DNA of 64,000 bases from Corylus avellana (Eukaryota > Streptophyta > Magnoliopsida > Fagales > Betulaceae), in assembly GCF_901000735.1 (NCBI RefSeq), contig NC_081546.1:28043900-28107899 (forward strand), given 5' to 3'. Below the pieces are notes generated by a model. That model made no database searches and had not been told where the DNA came from. It saw only the letters and a program-made list of their open reading frames with translations. The stretch's first letter is position 1. The number at the start of each line of letters is the position of its first letter. Both the position numbers and the translations under genes were made by a program. Positions 58,786 to 64,000 of the stretch are shown here, one piece after another.

Positions 58786-60444
58786 TAAAATGTTTTTTCT
58801 GGTCACCAACAAGCTAAATATTAAATAATATATGTGATGAAAATTTATTGGTAAAATGATTAGCAAATGTAGGGGTGTCAAAAATTACCGAGAAACCGGA
58901 ACTGGGACCGGGAAACCGGGGACCCGGTTCTGGTTCCGGTTTGAAAAATTCAAAAACCGGGTACCCCGGTTCCGGTACTTGGTTTTTATCGGGAATACCG
59001 GAACCGGGTCTTATTTTATTAAATAATATTTATATATTATTATATTATATATTAATATATATATTATATTATATATATTAATATTTTTTAATTCTTTTAC
59101 AGTTTTACGCTTAGATTTAGTCATTTAGGTAATTAGCTCTCCTCTCCCCTAAAGTCCCCTTCGGCCTCATCTTCTTTTCTCATATCAGTGCATCACGCCG
59201 CCAGCCCTCCTCTTCTCCATTTTAATTTTTCTTCCCTAGTCCTAAGTCCTCTTCTTCATTTCACTTCTCCATTTCTTGTTTCCCCCTCTGCATTTCAAAC
59301 ATTTCAAAAAGACTAATAGATTTTAAAAAAAAAATGAGCTAACTTATTAAAAAAAAAAAAAAAGAGGCTTATTTTACGCCCAATAACTAAAATAAGCCCC
59401 AAAAACTAATTTTCTTCAAAAATCGGTTACCGGACCGGGTAAAACCGGAACCGGCCGGTAACCAGGACCCTGGTTAACCAGTGTCTTGGTTCCAGTTCCG
59501 GTTTTCCAAAACCGAGAACCGGGGTACCCCGGTTCCGGTTCCGGTTTTGGCCAAAAACCGGGAAACCGGACCGGGTTGACACCTCTAAGCAAATGTGACA
59601 TGAATAATAGTGTTCAAGTACAAATAATGTCTTCTTTTTGTATTTACTAGAATCAATAATTAGAGAATGACAACTTCAAAGTCTAAAACGCTCATTACCT
59701 CAAATGTGAATAGCGGATAATATCCGTATTTATTATTTGCATTAACCGCGCGGATGCGAATAGTAATAGCATAATGCGGATATAGATGTGGATATCAAAA
59801 TTCTAAAAGTATTATCCGCATCCATATTTTCACTTCTACAGCTACATCCATAGGATAAAGCCCAAATACTACATTATACTCTTATTCATTAATATCTCTT
59901 ACAATACATAATACTCCTATTTATTGGAGAATTGAGTTAAATAAGTATAATAATTACCATAAAATCTAATTACAATCAAATATGATTTATAAGAGATTAC
60001 AATCAATCACAACAAATCTTAAAATCAAATTACTTGACACACTCTAACAAAAACTGCTACTTTACTCCAAAAGCGTAAGCTAAGAAATAGTAAATTTAAT
60101 TATTTAATCGATATTTCTAACATTATTGTGATCTCATCCAATACTAATTAATATTGTTTATTGGTTTTCTTGTGTACTTAGTCCTTCAGTATCCGTTTAC
60201 CCCCACGACTGCCACATTACTACAAGTGACTGAGGAAGACTACAAAAGCTGCAACAGAGCAAAGCCAATCGAAAAATACGAACCTGGCTGCTTCATCGTT
60301 GTGTTTCACCGGCCAGGACCATTCTATTTCATCGATGGTGGTGAGAAGATCTGTGAGAATGGCCAGAAGTTTATGATGTTTGTCAAACCTAAGCATAAGG
60401 ATGGTTTCTGGTCAAGACTTGGGCATTGGTTTGGAATATCATAG
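57525..60444 (+). CDS. Early nodulin-like protein, diverged, with a 2.5-kb intron
   Basis: Exons 57525-57705 and 60182-60444 (phase-1 GT-AG) encode 147 aa. The signal peptide MASSLKTTIPFWILNFLLLF leads to AREFVVAGSTPKLTG; the usual W after REF.VGG is replaced in this segment. Exon 2 has TLLQVTEEDYKSCNRAKPIE, FHRPGPFYFIDGGEKIC, ENGQKFMMFVKPKHKDG and ends HWFGIS. All copper ligands are missing (Thr, Asp and Ile/Lys positions). There is no Pro-rich or GPI tail. The intron is enlarged by nested hAT elements (58416-59837). The frame is intact, but faster divergence than in its neighbours suggests relaxed constraint. Confidence 0.8.
58416..59837. mobile_element. Outer hAT-like element, interrupted by an inner one
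   Basis: The left end gaggggtgaaaattagggcggataataaccgc is mirrored by the right end, whose reverse complement reads gtagaagtgaaaatatggatgcggataatac. Both subterminal regions repeat tccgcatcc and gcggata motifs. The flanks cctacatg / gctacatc could be a decayed 8-bp target duplication. No transposase is seen. Confidence 0.6.
58870..59587. mobile_element. Inner hAT element, 718 bp, perfect 8-bp target duplication
   Basis: The ends are TAGGGGTGTCA and TGACACCTCTA. Flanking AGCAAATG at 58862-58869 and AGCAAATG at 59588-59595 match exactly. The subterminal regions are packed with accggaaccgg-type motifs in both orientations (58890-59010 and 59425-59575). The interior is AT-rich with no transposase, so it is non-autonomous. 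Confidence 0.92.
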
Positions 60445-61122
60445 CCGCACTCTCGTAAGCATACCAGTACCACTGTAGCTCTTCCGGCGGCTGCTCCGAC
60501 AATGACAGATGGGAACTTTGAAAAATAATCGGCTAATTACATGTTATGTGGATTAATTAGCTTCTTATATCTAATAAGTAATAACTCTCATGTTTCGCCA
60601 CTTTTGTAATTATATCTTTAAACTTTTAAAATTTTGCGATGTATGGTTGCTGTGTTTTAGCCCCCTTTAGTTACTCCTCTACCATTTCTTGATTTATGGT
60701 TAAATCTCCGTAAATATATGAAATGTCTCTTATATCTTTTTAATACTTATAAAAATACACAATTGCCCTAATTAACTAATTATTAAAAAATAAAAAATAA
60801 AAAAAATGGAACCCAGCCATGGTTGACCATGGGTCAGCCTTGTAATTTTTTTTAAAACAAGGACGTATTTTGGCATCCTCCGTTAAGATTTAACAAAAAT
60901 CCTAACAAATAAGTGATATTGCAAAATTTTAAAATATGGAAACTTAGCATTATAACTTTTTAAACTGTAAGGGTATGATTGTACAAGTACCAAAACATCA
61001 TAAGATAAGTAAAGTTTTCCCTTAATTTTATTTTTCTTATGTCTATGTTTACGCAAGTGTTCTTCTTTTTAATTATTAGAATTTGCATGCATTGTTTGGG
61101 TTTCACAAGTTAATCATTAACT

Positions 61123-61237
61123 GTCTTCAAGGGATAGCCCAATTGGCTGTAGATCGAAGCGGAGGTTATTAGTTTAAATCCTCCCTCCCTCTTTTCTTGT
61201 GTGGACATGTCAAAAAATTAAAAAAATAAATAAAAAA
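61123..61237 (+). mobile_element. tRNA-derived SINE with target duplication
   Basis: gtcttcaagggatagcccaattggctg, tagtttaaatcc (mutated B box), gtgtggacatgtc, A-rich tail. The flanks aagttaatcattaact / aagttaagcattaact differ at one base. Confidence 0.8.
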
Positions 61238-61589
61238 AGTTAAGCATTAACTCCTTTGTTTGGTTGTCCTATAATTTTTTTAAAAAAATAAATGTTAGCC
61301 CTAAAACTTTTTTTACAACAAATTGATTAGCAAGTTATATTAGAATTATATGAGTTGTAGCTGTAGCATTACTCTATATATATCTACCTCATTTATAATT
61401 TATATATAACTTTATTTAATGAAAATTATTTCTTTTAGTGGTTAATGTATCTCCAAGCACGTTAATTAAAAGTTATAAAAGAGTTACAAAATAGTTTTAT
61501 TTAACATAGCTCTTATCATAATATATTCTAACAGGGAATGAGTAGTTAATTAAGTGAATCTTGATTCAAATCTGCAAGGGTGGAATTTA

Positions 61590-61710
61590 TATATATATAA
61601 AGAACCAAAATCATATATATGTCTCAACTCTCAGCATTAACTGGAATTTTCTTCTCAATATATATATATATTATTGTCTCACTTTTTTTGTTTAATTGAA
61701 TCTTAGCCAA
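61590..61710 (+). promoter_or_regulatory. Orphan ENODL promoter and leader 3
   Basis: tatataaagaaccaaaatc, tctcaactctcagcattaactgga, ttcttctcaatatata, then gtctcac and ttgaatcttag in place of gattgaatcaATG. The same leader is used by the genes at 57525 and 62932. No coding exon follows. Confidence 0.7.
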
Positions 61711-62256
61711 ATTCAATTAACCACAAAAAGTAAAACGCTTACAAATAACACATTTTAACCTTAGCCAAATTCTAAAATAATAGAAAATATTTAATATCAA
61801 TGTAATTATGAAATACACGAAAGCATAATATATTTTCTATATATTCTAACAATTACTATGACTATTTCATCAAAGGATTAGAATTCAGAAGTATGCAGGG
61901 GATGACCAAATTTGATTGGCATATGCTAGTGGTCCAGTAATATTTATTACCTCTTATTGCAGCTAAAGAGCTATGCACGGAGTATCACTTTTGCCTTGCG
62001 ATTTTATTGGACAGCCAAATGTGTCATTTTATAATTTTTGCAAGCTACTTATCATCATATATATTACTAATTAGAACAAAAAGCTAAATAATTGGTATAA
62101 AAAAATAATAATAAGAAAGTGGTATGTGCAAAGGTGAATTGTCACGTTAATTTTTAAAACATAATATGTGTCATGTTGATTGCCACGTAAGTGACATTTT
62201 AGTAACTGACGTGTACGTGGTAGATACCATTTATGTTAATTTTCATGTTATATTAA

Positions 62257-62415
62257 CACTATAAGAAATTGTCTTATAAACAGACAGCCGTCGCTAATAA
62301 ACAAAAAATTGGATTTTTTCGCCCTTTTTTTTTTTTTTTTTTTTTTTGTGCGGTGCGAATGTTGCAGGAAAAATTTTGGCAACAAAGCGAGGACAAGTAT
62401 GTCGTCGCTAATATT
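62257..62415. mobile_element. Possible CACTA-like terminal fragment
   Basis: Starts CACTATAAGAAATTGTCTTAT and contains two copies of gtcgtcgctaat-like sequence (cagccgtcgctaataa, gtatgtcgtcgctaatatt), which resembles the end of a CACTA family different from the element at 41355. No matching second end is seen. Confidence 0.35.
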
Positions 62416-62931
62416 AAAAAATAAAATGCATTATTTATAGTAAAAATTATAATACCCTTAGAAACACTCAAAATAATATTACAATTATCATATTATTCTA
62501 TGATTAATTAATTACTAGCAGCATGCAAGGGTTGCTTTGAAAGGAAAATGTTAAAGTCACAACATAAATCCAATTTATGGTCAACTTCTCTCTTACGTGT
62601 CATTTAACAACAAAAGAAATTGAAAGAGAGGATTTTGGGATTCCGAAAATTTGGAAAAAAATACAATTTGTTTGGTTTAAAATTCAAATTTTTTTATACG
62701 TAGGAGAGAAGTTGGCCATGAGTTGGATTTGTGTTATGTCCGTATCAAACCTCGCTTTGAAAATTGAGTAGCTAGCCTTTGTGTGCTCCGAACCAACACC
62801 TTAGCTAGCCATATATATATCTAATGGCTTTATATAAATTAAGAAACAGTTGCATGCATCAAACCCTCAGCATTAACTGGAGTTTTATTCTCAAAATATA
62901 TATTCATCTCTGAATCTGTGTGATTGAATCA

Positions 62932-64000
62932 ATGGCTTCCTTGAGATCCACAATCCCATTTTGGATTCTCATGAGTACTTTGCTTCTTATGCTGTTTACT
63001 TCCATGGAAGCCAGAGAGTACGTGGTGGGGGGCGACAAATGTTCATGGGGAATTCCAATATCGTCTTTTGAGTCCATCCAAAAGTGGGCCGAGACAAACC
63101 GATTCATTGTCGGCGATATTCTTAGTAATCATCCATCTCATACATTTTACGATCTTTTTCAAAATTAAATTTTCATCCGTTATTTATATAGCATTATTTT
63201 TTTAAATAATATCGGACTAGGAGGACAAAGAGAATACTAGGAGAGCACTCAGCATACTACTCCTAAAAATAATAAGATGAGAGTAAAAATAGATGTCACC
63301 GTGTATTTGATAAAGTGGTAGGCCGTTCCTTTTATATATAAGCGGCTGGGTATGCGAGTTGCAGAAGAAACTCACTTGATTCCCCAAAATATGGAGTTTG
63401 TTGACCAGGCAGATTTTCTCCACAACAGCCTTTGGAGAGGCTATATGGTGGTTCTGACCTTATTCAAATTTGTTTGACACGTGTAGTCGATTTAACTGCG
63501 TGATCTTCGTAGATTTGCTAAACTAGAGCAGTGGTGCATTGGTGGTCCTTTTCTTTCGTGGGCCTTTGGGCTTAGCGAGGGGTATTGGGCCTTTTGGCGC
63601 ATATATAGTGCCGGGTTTTCTTTGGGTTTACAAAGCAAAGCCCACTACGTACCATTCCAGTAGCGCCATTTTCGAAACCTACTTCATATTCTAAAAGCTT
63701 AAGCTAAAAAATAGTAAATTTAATATCATTTAATTAATATTTTCTGACATTATTTGTATGGCATCCAATACTAATATTGTTTTCTTGTGTGCATAGTCTT
63801 TGAGTATGACGAGACTGACGCAGTACTACGAGTGACAAAGAAAGACTACAAAAGCTGCAACGTAACAAAGCCAATTGAAAAATACGAAAATGGCAGGACC
63901 AAGGTTGAGTTGGACCGATCAGGACCATTCTATTTCATCGGTCGCACTGAGGGGTTCTGTGAGGGTGGCCAGAAGCTAGCTGTGGTTGTCATCTCTGATA
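62932..64000 (+). CDS. Early nodulin-like protein, runs off the window
   Basis: Exon 1 (62932-63124) encodes 64 aa with signal peptide MASLRSTIPFWILMSTLLLM and the start AREYVVGGDKCSWGIP. Exon 2 begins at 63797 (acceptor gtgcatag) and is open to the window end: FEYDETDAVLRVTKKDYKSC, ELDRSGPFYFIGRTEGFC, EGGQKLAVVVISD. The copper ligands are absent (TDA, YFIG, GFC). Whether it has a Pro-rich and GPI tail cannot be seen. The intron contains a less AT-rich block at about 63340-63660 that looks inserted but has no recognised ends. Confidence 0.88.

Overview
This is intron-rich, AT-rich plant nuclear DNA, most likely from a woody eudicot. The evidence is a TIR-NB-LRR resistance gene with a C-JID domain (TNL genes are a eudicot feature), early-nodulin-like phytocyanins, GT-AG introns, tRNA-derived SINEs, hAT and CACTA DNA elements, and LINE-type RNase H relics. 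I cannot name the species. Two 100-N runs (36473-36572 and 53805-53904) are assembly gaps.

1-29.7 kb, TNL / YTH / SRP-receptor region. Bases 1-4022 are a diverged copy of 21921-25967, and both carry the promoter, 5' UTR intron and start of the signal recognition particle receptor alpha (SRPRa) gene. Only the right copy continues into a full gene (25841-29712, nine coding exons, 626 aa). The left copy is cut off after about 42 codons. A broken NB-ARC fragment (4440-5990) follows it, resembling exon 2 and the following intron of the full TNL at 11776-18440. A YTH-domain (ECT-type m6A reader) pseudogene lies at 20385-21650, and a short relic similar to its downstream flank lies at 9905-9996. The order suggests repeated tandem duplication of a TNL-ECT-SRPRa module, with all but one copy decaying. 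The TNL has five near-identical 101/102-aa LRR blocks and an Asp-rich tail whose end is supplied by a 250-bp inverted-repeat insertion.

31.3-64 kb, phytocyanin (ENODL) array. One gene is on the minus strand (31340-31977) and five are on the plus strand: exon 1 only at 35766 before a gap, then 39614, 52393, 57525 and 62932 (the last running off the window). None has a complete type I copper site. 32587-36472 and 36573-40314 are near-identical and joined by a gap, so they are either a tandem duplication or unmerged haplotypes. From 50.7 kb on, each gene is preceded by an orphan copy of the promoter and leader without a coding region.

41355-49506, the most unusual object. This is an 8.15-kb CACTA transposon with CACTAC...GTAGTG ends, a 3-bp AAA target duplication and dense subterminal AGCGGCAAC hairpins. 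I see no transposase in it. It carries intron-containing fragments of four unrelated genes, all on the minus strand: SRP19, a mitochondrial-type 3-hydroxyisobutyryl-CoA hydrolase-like gene, a PDAP1/28-kDa heat- and acid-stable phosphoprotein homologue, and a CDPK-related kinase. The visible splice sites would join the first three into one open frame of about 161 codons that starts at the SRP19 ATG.
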